DNA from: CAZEFK01 sp964511405
Lineage (GTDB): Bacteria; Pseudomonadota; Alphaproteobacteria; Elsterales; Elsteraceae
DNA length: 25,185 nucleotides
Direction: 5' to 3'
NCBI GenBank assembly: GCA_964511405.1
Contig: CAZEFK010000108.1
Span: 1-25,185 of the forward strand
The notes beneath the pieces are model-generated. The model saw nothing but the letters and a program-made list of their open reading frames with translations. It was not told where the DNA came from and did no database searches. The number at the start of each line of letters is the position of its first letter. Position 1 is the first letter of the stretch. Positions 6,814 through 15,423 of this stretch are shown piece after piece. The position numbers and the translations under genes are program-made.

Positions 6814-8421
6814 TCAGGCCGACAGCCAGACGTATTCGGCCATCATGTAGCCCATCATGCCGCCGAGCGGATTCGTCTCCATGCCCTTGAGCTTCGCGGT
6901 CAGGGCATCGACGCCGGAAATATAGGCCGGAATGATCGTGCCGGCGTCTTCGGAAACCATGGCCTGCATCTCGCCATAGATCTCCTTGCGCTTCGCCTGA
7001 TCGAGCAGGCCCCGCGCCTCGACCAGCATCTTGTCGAACTTTTCGGACTTGTAGTGGCTCTCGTTCCACGGCGCGTCCGAGGAATAGAGCAGCGAGAACA
7101 GGATATCAGGCGTCGGACGATAGTTGATGTTGCCGAAATGGACCGGCGCCTTGAGCCAGTAATTGTCCCAATAACCGTCAGGCGGCACCCGCTGGACGTC
7201 GAGCTTCAGCCCGATCCCGGCAGCGGTGGCCTGGATGATCATCGCGATGTCGACCGACGAACCGGCCGCGTCCGAGGCGATGATCGGAATCGACTGGCCG
7301 AGCACGCCCGCCTTCTGGAAATGGAACTTCGCCTTGTCCGGATCGAACGGCTTCGGCTTGATGTCGTTGTTTCGATAGACGTTGCCCGGAAACACCGGCT
7401 GGTCGTTGCCGAGTTCGCCCAGACCGCGCAGGGCTGATTTCAGGATTTGCTCGCGGTTGACCAGGTACTTCATACCGGCCACGAAATCCTTGTTGTTGCC
7501 GGGCGCCATGTCGAGGCGCATGTTCAGGTTAGTGTAGTTGTTGGGGCTCGACTTGGAGAGGACGAAGCCTTTCTCGCCCTCGATGAGGCGTATGGAACGG
7601 GGATTGATCGCGCCGGCGAGATGGATGTCGCCGGACACGAGCGCGTTGACCCGCGCATTGTCGTCGCCGATGGCGAAGAACTCGAACGAGTCGACGTAAG
7701 GGCCGCCCGACTTCCAGTAGGTCTTGTTCTTCAGCATGATCGAGCGCACGCCAGGCTCGAAGCTCTGCAGTACGAAGGCGCCGGTGCCGTTGCCCTTGGA
7801 GAAGTCCTTGGTCCCGTCGGCAACGATCATGAAATGATGCAGCGCCAGGATCGTGGGGAGGTCGGCGTTCGGGTTGGCCAGCGTGATCTCCGCGGTCGAC
7901 TTGTCGACCGCTTTGACGCCGGTGATTTGGGCGGCGATCTTCGCGACCTTGGAGCCGACCGAGGGGTCGAGATGGCGCTTCAGCGAATAGACGACGTCGT
8001 CGGCCGTGAGATCCTTGCCGTCATGGAACGTGACACCCTTGCGCAGCTTGACCGTCCAGACCTTGGCGTCCGGGCTGTCGATGCTGTCGGCCAGCTCCAT
8101 CTGGACCATGCCCGCCTTATCGATCACGGTCAGGCGGTTGTAGAGCGCGCAGCAGCGGACGTAGTCGGTCGAGAGCGAGGCCTTGGCGGGATCGAGCGTG
8201 TCCGCGGTCGAGGCCGACCAGCCTGCCGCCCTGAGGGCGCCACCATGGACCGGCGTGGCCGCGACCGCCGCCTCGGCCCGCCCGAGCAGGGCGGCCCCCG
8301 ACGTCATGGCGACGCCGCCCGCCAGCATCATCTGCAAGAGTTCGCGCCGGCTGGCGCCGCGCCGGATGGCCTGTTCGACCCGGATGTCGTCGGACTTGTC
8401 CCAGTTCATGATCTTGTCCAT
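6814..8421 (-). CDS. ABC transporter substrate-binding protein (SBP_bac_5), Tat-exported
   Basis: The 535-residue protein starts at ATG 8421 with AGGAAGGGA just upstream. Its long N-terminus carries a twin-arginine motif, SRRELL (24-29), followed by a hydrophobic stretch (about 30-47) and likely cleavage near AEA/AVA (49-54), indicating Tat export to the periplasm. The body matches the peptide/opine/nickel-binding family: LDPAKASLSTDYVRCCALYNRL near the start, then LADSIDSPDAKVWTVKLRKGVTFHDGKDLTADDVVYSL, which is the family signature. It should capture the substrate for the two Dpp-type permeases downstream. The substrate is not evident; neighbouring amine-oxidising genes suggest a peptide-like amine or polyamine conjugate. 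The 214 bases upstream hold no gene. Confidence 0.93.
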   Translation of the reverse strand: MDKIMNWDKSDDIRVEQAIRRGASRRELLQMMLAGGVAMTSGAALLGRAEAAVAATPVHGGALRAAGWSASTADTLDPAKASLSTDYVRCCALYNRLTVIDKAGMVQMELADSIDSPDAKVWTVKLRKGVTFHDGKDLTADDVVYSLKRHLDPSVGSKVAKIAAQITGVKAVDKSTAEITLANPNADLPTILALHHFMIVADGTKDFSKGNGTGAFVLQSFEPGVRSIMLKNKTYWKSGGPYVDSFEFFAIGDDNARVNALVSGDIHLAGAINPRSIRLIEGEKGFVLSKSSPNNYTNLNMRLDMAPGNNKDFVAGMKYLVNREQILKSALRGLGELGNDQPVFPGNVYRNNDIKPKPFDPDKAKFHFQKAGVLGQSIPIIASDAAGSSVDIAMIIQATAAGIGLKLDVQRVPPDGYWDNYWLKAPVHFGNINYRPTPDILFSLLYSSDAPWNESHYKSEKFDKMLVEARGLLDQAKRKEIYGEMQAMVSEDAGTIIPAYISGVDALTAKLKGMETNPLGGMMGYMMAEYVWLSA

Positions 8422-8635
8422 GAAGCTTTCCCTTCCTGTCGTTCGGCCGGCCGTCCGTCTTGCTGGCGGATCTGTCCCGGCAATCAACTGAGCGTCTGGG
8501 CGGCTGTTTTCTTGGTTTTACTTACAGGTCCAGGCAAGGAGTGTCGCATGGCGGTGGCGCCGAATTCTCCGAAACGGCCGGCGCCGGCAGCACAAAATTG
8601 CGAATATGCCGCCGGCACCGCATGACCCTATGCGC

Positions 8636-10009
8636 TCAGGCGAGCGCCTGGCGTACGTCGGGATCGGCCAGCGTCTGGTCGAGCGTGCGGCGCGTGCGCT
8701 CGACGATCGCGTCGATCTCATCGTCGGTGCAGCAGAGCGGCGGCGCATAGCCCAGCACGCCCTGCGCGAAGGCGCGGATGACCAGGCCGTTGTCCCAGGC
8801 CCGATCGAACACCCGGCGGGCCGGCTCGGCCGCGGCCGGCAGCGGGGTCTTCCGGGCCTTGTCCGTCACCAGCTCGACCGCGGCGAGCAGGCCGCGGCCG
8901 CGCACGTCGCCGACCAGCGGATGGTCGCGCAGGCTCTTCAGCCCGGCAAGCAGCCGCCGACCGGCCTTGACGCCATTGTCGAGCAGTCCGCCGTCGTAGA
9001 GCTTCAGGACCGCCAGGCCGACCGCGGCGCTGACCGGATGGGCCGAATAGGTGTAGCCATGCCCGATCGCCGCAGCCCCGGCGCCGTCCGCGATCACGTC
9101 GTAGACCGGGTCGGCCATGAACACGGCCCCCATCGGCACATAGCCCGAGGTCAGCCCCTTCGCCGTGGTCATGAAGTCGGGGACGATGTCGTCATGCTCG
9201 CAGGCGAACAGCGGACCGGTGCGGCCGAAGCCGGTGATGACTTCGTCGGCCACGAACAGGATGCCGTGCCGGCGGCACAGCTCGCGGATCGCCTTGATCC
9301 AGCCGGGCGGCGGCACGATCACGCCGCCCGAGCCCTGGATCGGCTCGACATAGAAGGCGGCGACGCGCTCCGGCCCGATCTCCTGGATCCGCGCTTCGAG
9401 CGCCGCCAGCGAGGCCTCGATGATCGCCTGCGGGTCGCTGCCGACCGGATTGCGGTACGGGTAGGGCGACGGAATCTTGTGCTGCCAGTCGAACGGCACG
9501 CCGAAGCCGGCATGGAACGCCGGCAGCGCGGTCAGGCCGGCGCCGACGGTCGAGGAGCCGTGATAGCCCTGTGCGACCGAGATGAACTGGTCGCGTTGCG
9601 GCTCGCCCTTGGCATGCCAGTAGTAGCGGATGAAGCGGACCGTGCTGTCGATCGCGTCGGAGCCGCCGAGCGTGAAATAGATGTGGTTGAGGTTGCCCGG
9701 CGCCCGCTCGGCGAGTTGGGCGGCGAGCCGGATCGCCGCTTCCGAGCCCAAGTCGAAATAGGCTGTGGCGTAGGGCAGCTCGCGCATCTGCCGGGCAGCG
9801 GCCTCGACGATGCTCTCCTGGCCGTAGCCGGCGTTCACGCACCAGAGGCCGGCGAAGCCGTCGATCAGCTGATGGCCGCTTGCGTCGGTGACGGTGGCGC
9901 CCTTGGCGGACTTCAACACGCGCACGCCGAGCTTCTCATGGCCGCGGTACGAAGCCACGGGATGGATCAGATGGGCGCGGTCGAGTTCGATCAAGGAATT
10001 GGCGAGCAT
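8636..10009 (-). CDS. Class III pyridoxal-phosphate aminotransferase (putrescine/beta-alanine:pyruvate type)
   Basis: The 457-residue protein is close in length and motifs to SpuC-type putrescine-pyruvate and omega-amino acid-pyruvate aminotransferases. It has DGFAGLWCVNAGYG (50-63) and ARQMRELPY (72-80), with a cofactor-binding VADEVITGFGRTG around Asp255. The PLP-forming Lys284 lies in TTAKGLTSGYVPMGA. It would move an amino group from an amine to pyruvate, leaving an aldehyde for the dehydrogenase encoded at 15420. GGAG sits seven bases before ATG 10009. It is the first gene of the minus-strand block and is divergent from the HAD-oxidase block. In the 214 bases between it and the binding-protein gene, an imperfect stem (GCCGGCAGCA with TGCCGCCGGC, about 8590-8625) may be a weak terminator or processing site. 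The exact substrate is unproven. Confidence 0.93.
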   Translation of the reverse strand: MLANSLIELDRAHLIHPVASYRGHEKLGVRVLKSAKGATVTDASGHQLIDGFAGLWCVNAGYGQESIVEAAARQMRELPYATAYFDLGSEAAIRLAAQLAERAPGNLNHIYFTLGGSDAIDSTVRFIRYYWHAKGEPQRDQFISVAQGYHGSSTVGAGLTALPAFHAGFGVPFDWQHKIPSPYPYRNPVGSDPQAIIEASLAALEARIQEIGPERVAAFYVEPIQGSGGVIVPPPGWIKAIRELCRRHGILFVADEVITGFGRTGPLFACEHDDIVPDFMTTAKGLTSGYVPMGAVFMADPVYDVIADGAGAAAIGHGYTYSAHPVSAAVGLAVLKLYDGGLLDNGVKAGRRLLAGLKSLRDHPLVGDVRGRGLLAAVELVTDKARKTPLPAAAEPARRVFDRAWDNGLVIRAFAQGVLGYAPPLCCTDDEIDAIVERTRRTLDQTLADPDVRQALA

Positions 10010-10206
10010 GCCGATCTCCGAAGTGGCCGAGGGCTTGGGCCCCTCATCTATCGCGCAGGCCCTGCGGAACTCCGTGCCGAACCTTGCCCGCAAACCAAAC
10101 AATCTGCTTTCCGGGTCCGGCAGTTCAGCCGATCCCGCGGCAGAGTGGCGGCATAGGATGGACGTGACAGAAGCGCAGTCGCTTCCCGAACGGAGCATGG
10201 ACTCAG
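10010..10206. promoter_or_regulatory. Divergent promoter region between aminotransferase and HAD genes
   Basis: This 197-base gap separates the divergent catabolic blocks, so it should hold promoters for both. A GC-rich dyad, CGCAGG-C-CCTGCG (10054-10066), and a more AT-rich patch at about 10085-10105 are visible. I cannot identify convincing -35/-10 pairs. Its role as a shared control region is inferred from gene orientation. Confidence 0.4.
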
Positions 10207-10875
10207 ATGGCCGGATTTCGCCCCAAATATATCACGTTCGATTGCTACGGCACGCTCATCAATTTCGCGATGACCGACGTCGCACGCGAACTCTTCCGCG
10301 ACCGGGTCGACCCCGCGCGCATGGCGGCGTTCACCACGGATTTCGCCGCCTACCGGCGGGACGAGATCCTGGGCGACTGGAAGCCCTACGCCGACGTCAT
10401 CCACAATTCGTTGCAGCGCACCTGCAAGGCGCATGGCGTCGCCTTCCGGGACGAGGACGGCAAGACGGCCTACGAGAGCGTGCCGACCTACGGGCCACAT
10501 CCCGATACGCCCGCCGGGCTGGCCAAGGTCGCCAAGGAAATTCCCCTAGTGATCCTATCGAACGCCGCGAATTCGCAGATCATGTCGAACGTCGAGAAGC
10601 TGGGTGCCCCGTTCCATGCCGTCTACACGGCGGAACAGGCCCAGGCATACAAGCCGCGGTTCAAGGCGTTCGAATATATGTTCGACATGCTGGGCTGCGG
10701 TCCGGAGGACGTGATGCATTGCTCGTCCTCGTTCCGCTACGACCTGATGGCCGCCCATGATCTCCGCATCAAGCACAAGGTCTGGGTCAACCGGGGCCAC
10801 GAGCCCGCCAACCCCTATTACGAGTATGTCGAGATCGCCGACATATCCGGGCTGGCCGGCGCCGTCGGCCTCTAG
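10207..10875 (+). CDS. HAD-superfamily hydrolase (haloacid dehalogenase type II-like)
   Basis: The 222-residue protein has the HAD nucleophile motif FDCYGTL with Asp12, motif II in VILSNA (Ser118), a conserved Lys149 in AYKP and a motif III region CSSSFRYDLMAA with Asp179. Size and order fit the (S)-2-haloacid dehalogenase-like subgroup. True haloacid dehalogenases usually have an SSNAWD-like motif at the last site; here it is SSSFRYD, lacking the Asn, so a haloacid substrate is doubtful. It opens the plus-strand block and is followed after 27 bases by the first PuuB-like oxidase, which suggests work on a small metabolite of the amine pathway. GGAG precedes ATG 10207; the nearby ATG at 10197 is out of frame. 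Confidence 0.9.
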   Translation: MAGFRPKYITFDCYGTLINFAMTDVARELFRDRVDPARMAAFTTDFAAYRRDEILGDWKPYADVIHNSLQRTCKAHGVAFRDEDGKTAYESVPTYGPHPDTPAGLAKVAKEIPLVILSNAANSQIMSNVEKLGAPFHAVYTAEQAQAYKPRFKAFEYMFDMLGCGPEDVMHCSSSFRYDLMAAHDLRIKHKVWVNRGHEPANPYYEYVEIADISGLAGAVGL

Positions 10876-10902
10876 CCCAACTTCCGAGCGAGGACGGGCG
10901 CG

Positions 10903-12177
10903 ATGAAGTTCCTCTCCTATTGGCACGATACCGCGCCGGTCTTCGCCGGCGCCGCCACGGGACCCGTCGACGGCCACTACGACGTGGCCGTCATCGGTGG
11001 CGGCTTCACCGGCCTTGCCGCGGCCCGCCAGCTCGCCAAGGGCGGCGCCAAGGTGGTCGTGCTGGAGGCGGACCGGGTCGGGTCCGGCGCCTCGGGCCGC
11101 AACGGCGGCCATCTCAACAACGGGCTCGCCCACAGCTACCTGACCGCCAAGGCCGAGCTCGGCCGGGAGCGCGCGATCGCGCTCTATCGGGCATTCGACG
11201 CGGCGATCGACACGATCGAGCAGGTCGTGGCCGAGGACGGCATCGATTGCAGCTTCCGGCGCGCCGGCAAGCTCAAGCTCGCCTCCAAGCCCAAGCATGT
11301 CGATGCCCTGGCGCGCAATTTCGAAGCCGTCAACGCCGAGGTCGACCCGGACACGGCGTTGCTCTCCGCGGCCGATCTCAGGACCGAGGTCGGTGCGACC
11401 TTCCACGGAGCGATGCTCTACCGCAAGAGCGCCATGATGCACATGGGCCGCTATGTCGTGGGCCTGGCGGCGGCGGCGGTCCGGCATGGGGCTGCGATCT
11501 TCGAGCAGTGCCCGGTCACCGAGCGCCGCCAGGCCGACGGCCGGCACACGCTGACGACCGCGCGCGGGCGGCTGACCGCCGACACCGTGTTCCTCGCGAC
11601 CGGCGCCTACACTACGCCCAATTTCGGCTATTTCCGGCGCCGCATCGTCACCGTCGGCAGCTTCATCGTCGCGACCCGGCCGTTGAGCCCGGCGGAGATC
11701 GCGGCGACCATGCCGGCGAACCGCACCTGCGTCACCTCGATGAACGTCGGCAACTATTTCCGCCTGTCGCCGGACAATCGGCTGCTCTTCGGCGGCCGCG
11801 CGCGCTTCTCGGCGACTTCGGACCAGCGCTCGGACGCCAAGGGCGGCGCCATCCTCCGGGTTGCCCTCGCGCAGATGTTTCCCCAGCTGGCCGCGGTCGA
11901 CCTCGACTATTGCTGGGGCGGTCTCATCGACATGACCCGGGACCGCTTTCCGCGCGCCGGCTATCACGACGGCGTCTGGTACGCCATGGGCTTCTCGGGT
12001 CACGGCGCGCAGCTGTCGACCCATCTGGGCATGATCGTGGCCGACACCATCCTCGGGCGCGAGGATCGCAACCCGATGAAGGGCGTGGCCTGGCCGGCGG
12101 TGCCGGGCCATTTCGGCAAGCCGTGGTTCCTGCCGCTGGTCGGGCTCTACTACAAGACGCTCGATCGCATTCAATAG
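10903..12177 (+). CDS. FAD-dependent oxidase 1 (gamma-glutamylputrescine oxidase/PuuB-like)
   Basis: The 424-residue protein has a dinucleotide-binding motif VAVIGGGFTGLAAA (28-41), then KVVVLEADRVGSGASGRNGG, a close match to PuuB. Further family marks are SPDNRLLFGGRARF, DLDYCWGGLIDMTRDRFPRAG and YAMGFSGHGAQLSTHLG near the C-terminus. PuuB oxidises an amine carbon of gamma-glutamylputrescine, producing an aldehyde, ammonia and hydrogen peroxide; related enzymes act on other amines. No glutamylputrescine synthetase (PuuA) is in the window, so the substrate is open. It is a clear paralogue of the oxidase at 14149, with the same length and the same SYW..DT opening. It is followed 27 bases later by an acetyltransferase gene, so the two are probably co-transcribed. 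Confidence 0.92.
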   Translation: MKFLSYWHDTAPVFAGAATGPVDGHYDVAVIGGGFTGLAAARQLAKGGAKVVVLEADRVGSGASGRNGGHLNNGLAHSYLTAKAELGRERAIALYRAFDAAIDTIEQVVAEDGIDCSFRRAGKLKLASKPKHVDALARNFEAVNAEVDPDTALLSAADLRTEVGATFHGAMLYRKSAMMHMGRYVVGLAAAAVRHGAAIFEQCPVTERRQADGRHTLTTARGRLTADTVFLATGAYTTPNFGYFRRRIVTVGSFIVATRPLSPAEIAATMPANRTCVTSMNVGNYFRLSPDNRLLFGGRARFSATSDQRSDAKGGAILRVALAQMFPQLAAVDLDYCWGGLIDMTRDRFPRAGYHDGVWYAMGFSGHGAQLSTHLGMIVADTILGREDRNPMKGVAWPAVPGHFGKPWFLPLVGLYYKTLDRIQ

Positions 12178-12204
12178 ACCTCGGGCGTGTTGCGGGAGGA
12201 CGGA

Positions 12205-13101
12205 GTGGAGCCGGGATTGAGCCTGAACGTCGATGGCTTCACGACCAGTCTCGACGATATCCGAACGGTCGGGCTGGACCGGCTCCACACGCTGACCCTG
12301 TCCGTGGGCTGGCCGCATCGCGCCAAGGATTGGCAGTTCCTGCTAGAGGTCGGGCAGGGGGTGGTGGCGCTCGACGAGATCGGCCGTGTGATCGGGTCGG
12401 CGATGTGGTTCGCCTATGGCGACAGCTTAGCCACGGTCGGCATGGTGATCACCGTGCCGCGGCTGCAGACCAACGGGACGGCGCGTTGGCTCATGCAGCA
12501 TGTGCTTTCGGGGCTGTCCGGGCGGGCGGTGCGGTTGAATGCGACCCGGGCGGCGCGCCGGCTCTACCGCTCGCTCGATTTCCAGCCCGACAAGCCGGTG
12601 TTCCAATATCAAGGCATCCTGCGGCTGGGCGAAGACCGGTCCGGACCAGCGACCGACGCGGTACTCGTGCCGCTGGAAAGCAAAGATCTGGCCGCGGTCA
12701 TCGCGGCCGACGCGGTCGCCTTCGGCGTGGGGCGGGACGCGCTCATCGGCCGGTTGTTCGCCCAGTCGACCGGCTACGGTCTGTTCCGCGACGGCACGCT
12801 TGATGCGTTCGCACTCTGCCGCCCGTTCGGGCGCGGCCAGGTGATCGGGCCGGTCGTGGCTGCGAGCGACGCCGACGCGATCGCCGTCGTCCGACCGCAC
12901 CTGGCCCGTCACGACGGCACGTTCATGCGGCTGGACACCGCGTTGGAGACCGGCGCCTTCCCAGGCTTCCTATCCCGCAGCGGCTTGCCGGTCTTCGACA
13001 CGGTGCTGACCATGACGCTGGGCACGCCACCGGCGACAGCCGCGCATGCGAGTGCGGCTGCCTTCCGCACCTATGGTCTGGCTAGCCACACGCTCGGTTG
13101 A
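12205..13101 (+). CDS. Tandem-domain GNAT acetyltransferase 1 (YitH-like)
   Basis: The 298-residue protein has an N-terminal GNAT-like domain (about residues 20-140), with a motif-A equivalent VITVPRLQTNGTARWLM and an RRLYRSLDF segment. A second, C-terminal domain follows (about 150-285), containing RPFGRGQVIGPVVAASDADA, as in the acetyltransferase proteins with an Acetyltransf_18 tail. GTG 12205 is chosen because GGGAGGA (12194-12200) stands directly before it; an in-frame GTG at 12187 is the alternative. It likely transfers an acetyl group from acetyl-CoA to an amine. The acetyl-CoA loop is less canonical than in the paralogue at 13252. It shares with that paralogue the domain order and the endings ASHTLG/ANQSFG. 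Placement between two amine oxidases suggests an amine substrate, but that is inference. Confidence 0.85.
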   Translation: MEPGLSLNVDGFTTSLDDIRTVGLDRLHTLTLSVGWPHRAKDWQFLLEVGQGVVALDEIGRVIGSAMWFAYGDSLATVGMVITVPRLQTNGTARWLMQHVLSGLSGRAVRLNATRAARRLYRSLDFQPDKPVFQYQGILRLGEDRSGPATDAVLVPLESKDLAAVIAADAVAFGVGRDALIGRLFAQSTGYGLFRDGTLDAFALCRPFGRGQVIGPVVAASDADAIAVVRPHLARHDGTFMRLDTALETGAFPGFLSRSGLPVFDTVLTMTLGTPPATAAHASAAAFRTYGLASHTLG

Positions 13102-13251
13102 TGTGGAGCCTGCCCGGAAACCAGCACCTGTGAACATGCCGAAGATCTGCTCGATTCGAATAATCCTATCGATTTGAACAGGCAAAACAGCACCGAAATT
13201 TGTCCGCCGAAGGCGATCCTAAGGCTCATTCCGACTTTGGGTACTGCGCTC

Positions 13252-14118
13252 ATGGCCGTTGAGCATGGCAGACATCCCGCCAGCATCGCGACCGAGCTGA
13301 TGACGTTCGAGTCCCGCCATGTGTCGGGCGCGCTGACGTTATCGCAGGAGCTGGCCTGGCCTTATCGCCACGAGGACTGGACGTTTGCCGCGACGCTGGG
13401 CCAGGGTCTGGTCCTGGAGCGCGCCGGCGCCGTGATCGGTACGGCTCTGTGGTGGAATTACGGACAGGCCTATGCGGCCGCCGGGATGATCATTGTCACC
13501 GCCTCGGCCCAAGGCTTCGGCTTCGGCTCGCGGCTCTTCAATGCGCTGCTCGAGGCAACGGATGGGCGCGACGTGCTGCTCAATTCGACCGAGCAGGGGC
13601 TCGCGCTGTACAAGCGACGCGGCTTCGCGGCTTGGGGCACGGTGCTCCAGCATCAGGGCCCGCTGACCGTCGCCGTGACGCCCGATGCCCGCAGCGACAT
13701 CCGTCCGGCGATTGCCTCTGACCTGCCGGCGATCCAGGTCTTCGACGAGCGGGCCATCGGCATGCCCCGGCGGTCGATGGTGGCGGCGCTTGCCGACCGG
13801 GGCACCGTGATGGTCATCGACCGCGCGGGACGGATTGCGGGCTACGCGATGGCCAGGCGGTTTGGGCGCGGCCACGTTGTCGGCCCGGTTGCCGCGGAAA
13901 GCGCCGAAGACGCGCGACACCTGATCCTGGCCCAGCTTTCGACGCTCCACGGGCTCTTCGTGCGCATCGACGTCTATGCCGAACACGGATTGGACCAGTG
14001 GTTAGAAAGTCTGGGCCTCGCCCGGGCCGGATATGCGACGGCGATGGTCAGGGGACGGCGGCCCGTCGCCGACCGGACCGCTCGCATGTATGCCTTGGCC
14101 AATCAGTCGTTCGGTTGA
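13252..14118 (+). CDS. Tandem-domain GNAT acetyltransferase 2 (YitH-like paralogue)
   Basis: The 288-residue protein repeats the architecture of its upstream neighbour. It has an N-terminal GNAT domain with a good acetyl-CoA motif (AQGFGFGSRLF, about 84-94) and LALYKRRGF, and a C-terminal domain with RRFGRGHVVGPVAAESAEDA. The two proteins match in many places (LAWPYRHEDW against VGWPHRAKDW), so they arose by duplication. The start is uncertain: ATG 13252 lacks an obvious ribosome site, and the frame is open up to a TTG at 13174. The 150 bases before it are richer in A+T and may contain a separate promoter. The gene lies 30 bases before oxidase 2, mirroring the oxidase 1-acetyltransferase 1 pair. 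Its substrate is unknown. Confidence 0.85.
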   Translation: MAVEHGRHPASIATELMTFESRHVSGALTLSQELAWPYRHEDWTFAATLGQGLVLERAGAVIGTALWWNYGQAYAAAGMIIVTASAQGFGFGSRLFNALLEATDGRDVLLNSTEQGLALYKRRGFAAWGTVLQHQGPLTVAVTPDARSDIRPAIASDLPAIQVFDERAIGMPRRSMVAALADRGTVMVIDRAGRIAGYAMARRFGRGHVVGPVAAESAEDARHLILAQLSTLHGLFVRIDVYAEHGLDQWLESLGLARAGYATAMVRGRRPVADRTARMYALANQSFG

Positions 14119-14148
14119 GGAATAGGCTGACACCGTGGTGGCACGAAA

Positions 14149-15423
14149 ATGAAGCTGACGTCCTATTGGTTGGACACGTCGCAACCGTTCGATCACGGCT
14201 CGTCCAAACCCCTCGAAGGCCGCTACGACGTGGCCGTGGTGGGCGGTGGCCTGACCGGATGCTCCGCCGCGCTGGCCCTTGCCAAAAAGGGCGCCCGGGT
14301 CGTCGTGCTCGAAGCCGAAACCATCGGCAACGCGGCGTCCGGCCGCAACGGCGGCATGTGCAACAACGGCTTTGCGCAGAACTACGCGGTCATGGCCGGC
14401 AAGTACGGCAGGGACGTCGCGAACGCGCTCTACAAGGCCTTCGACGCCGGCGTCGACATGGTCGAGCGGCTGACGCAGGAAGAGCGGATCGACTGCAGCT
14501 TCGCCCGTGTCGGCAAGCTCAAGCTTGCCGCGAAGCCGGAGCACTATGACATGCTGGCCCGCAGCCATGAACTCTTGGCGGCGACTGTCGATCCACAAGC
14601 GCGAATGATCGCCCGCGCTGACCTGCGCGGCGAGGTTGGAACCGATCGTTACCACGGCGGGCTGCTGTTTCCCAAAAGCGCCGGCATGCATGTCGGCCGT
14701 TTCGTCCGGGGCTTGGCGACCGCGGCGGCGCGGCGTGGCGCGGAGGTCCATGAACACGCGCCCGTCATGGCCCTGCGCAGGGTCGCGGACGGGCACGCCG
14801 TCGAGACGCCCAGAGGCCGGATCGTGGCGCGCCAGGTCCTGCTCGCCAGCGGCATCTCCCAGGTTGGCCCGCTTGGTTGGATCCGCCGTCGCATCGTGCC
14901 GATCGGCGCGTTCCTGATCGTGACCGAACCGTTGTCGCCGTTACATGTCGAGCGCCTCATGCCGACGCGCCGCATGGTTGTCGACACGCGCAACCTGGTC
15001 GTTTACTGGCGGCTGACCCCAGACAATCGCCTGTTGTTCGGGGGGCGGGCTCGGTTTGCGGGGTCCAACCCTCGGTCCGACGCGAAAAGCGGTCGAATCT
15101 TGAATGAAGCGATGGTCCAGGTCTATCCCGAACTGGCTCACGTCCGGATCGACTACTGCTGGGGCGGGTTGGTCGACATGACCCGCGACCGCCTGCCCCG
15201 CGCTGGCGAGCGCAACGGCATCTACTACTCCATGGGCTATAGCGGGCATGGCACCCAGATGTCGACGCTGATGGGCAGCATCATGGCCGAGGTCATGGAT
15301 GGACATGCCCACCTGAACCCCTGGAAAGACTTCGACTGGCCAGCGATCCCCGGATATTTCGGGCGCCCCTGGTTCCTGCCGATCCTCGGCGCCTATTACC
15401 GCATGAAGGATCTCGTGAGATGA
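14149..15423 (+). CDS. FAD-dependent oxidase 2 (PuuB-like paralogue)
   Basis: The 424-residue protein aligns end to end with oxidase 1 at 10903. It has MKLTSYWLDT at the start, VAVVGGGLTGCSAA (28-41), AASGRNGGMCNNG and TPDNRLLFGGRARFAG. IDYCWGGLVDMTRDRLPRAG, YYSMGYSGHGTQMSTLMG and PWFLPILGAYYRMKD follow. It should oxidise an amine with FAD, releasing an aldehyde. Its stop overlaps the start of the aldehyde dehydrogenase gene by four bases, so the two are translationally coupled and the dehydrogenase probably takes the aldehyde it makes. The identity of the amine is not visible. Sequence divergence from oxidase 1 is substantial, so the duplication is old or one copy was acquired separately. 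Confidence 0.92.
   Translation: MKLTSYWLDTSQPFDHGSSKPLEGRYDVAVVGGGLTGCSAALALAKKGARVVVLEAETIGNAASGRNGGMCNNGFAQNYAVMAGKYGRDVANALYKAFDAGVDMVERLTQEERIDCSFARVGKLKLAAKPEHYDMLARSHELLAATVDPQARMIARADLRGEVGTDRYHGGLLFPKSAGMHVGRFVRGLATAAARRGAEVHEHAPVMALRRVADGHAVETPRGRIVARQVLLASGISQVGPLGWIRRRIVPIGAFLIVTEPLSPLHVERLMPTRRMVVDTRNLVVYWRLTPDNRLLFGGRARFAGSNPRSDAKSGRILNEAMVQVYPELAHVRIDYCWGGLVDMTRDRLPRAGERNGIYYSMGYSGHGTQMSTLMGSIMAEVMDGHAHLNPWKDFDWPAIPGYFGRPWFLPILGAYYRMKDLVR

Noticed and set aside
8606..10156. 516-residue frame antisense to the aminotransferase
   Set aside because: Shadow frame; the opposite strand has the complete class III aminotransferase with PLP lysine and motifs.
10555..12318. 587-residue antisense frame opposite oxidase 1
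   Set aside because: The product is low-complexity Arg/Gly/Asp/Val of the kind produced opposite GC-rich genes. The sense strand encodes a clear PuuB-like enzyme.
10920..12803. 627-residue plus-strand frame overlapping oxidase 1 and acetyltransferase 1
   Set aside because: It is an out-of-frame Arg/Gly-rich reading that crosses two well-supported genes.
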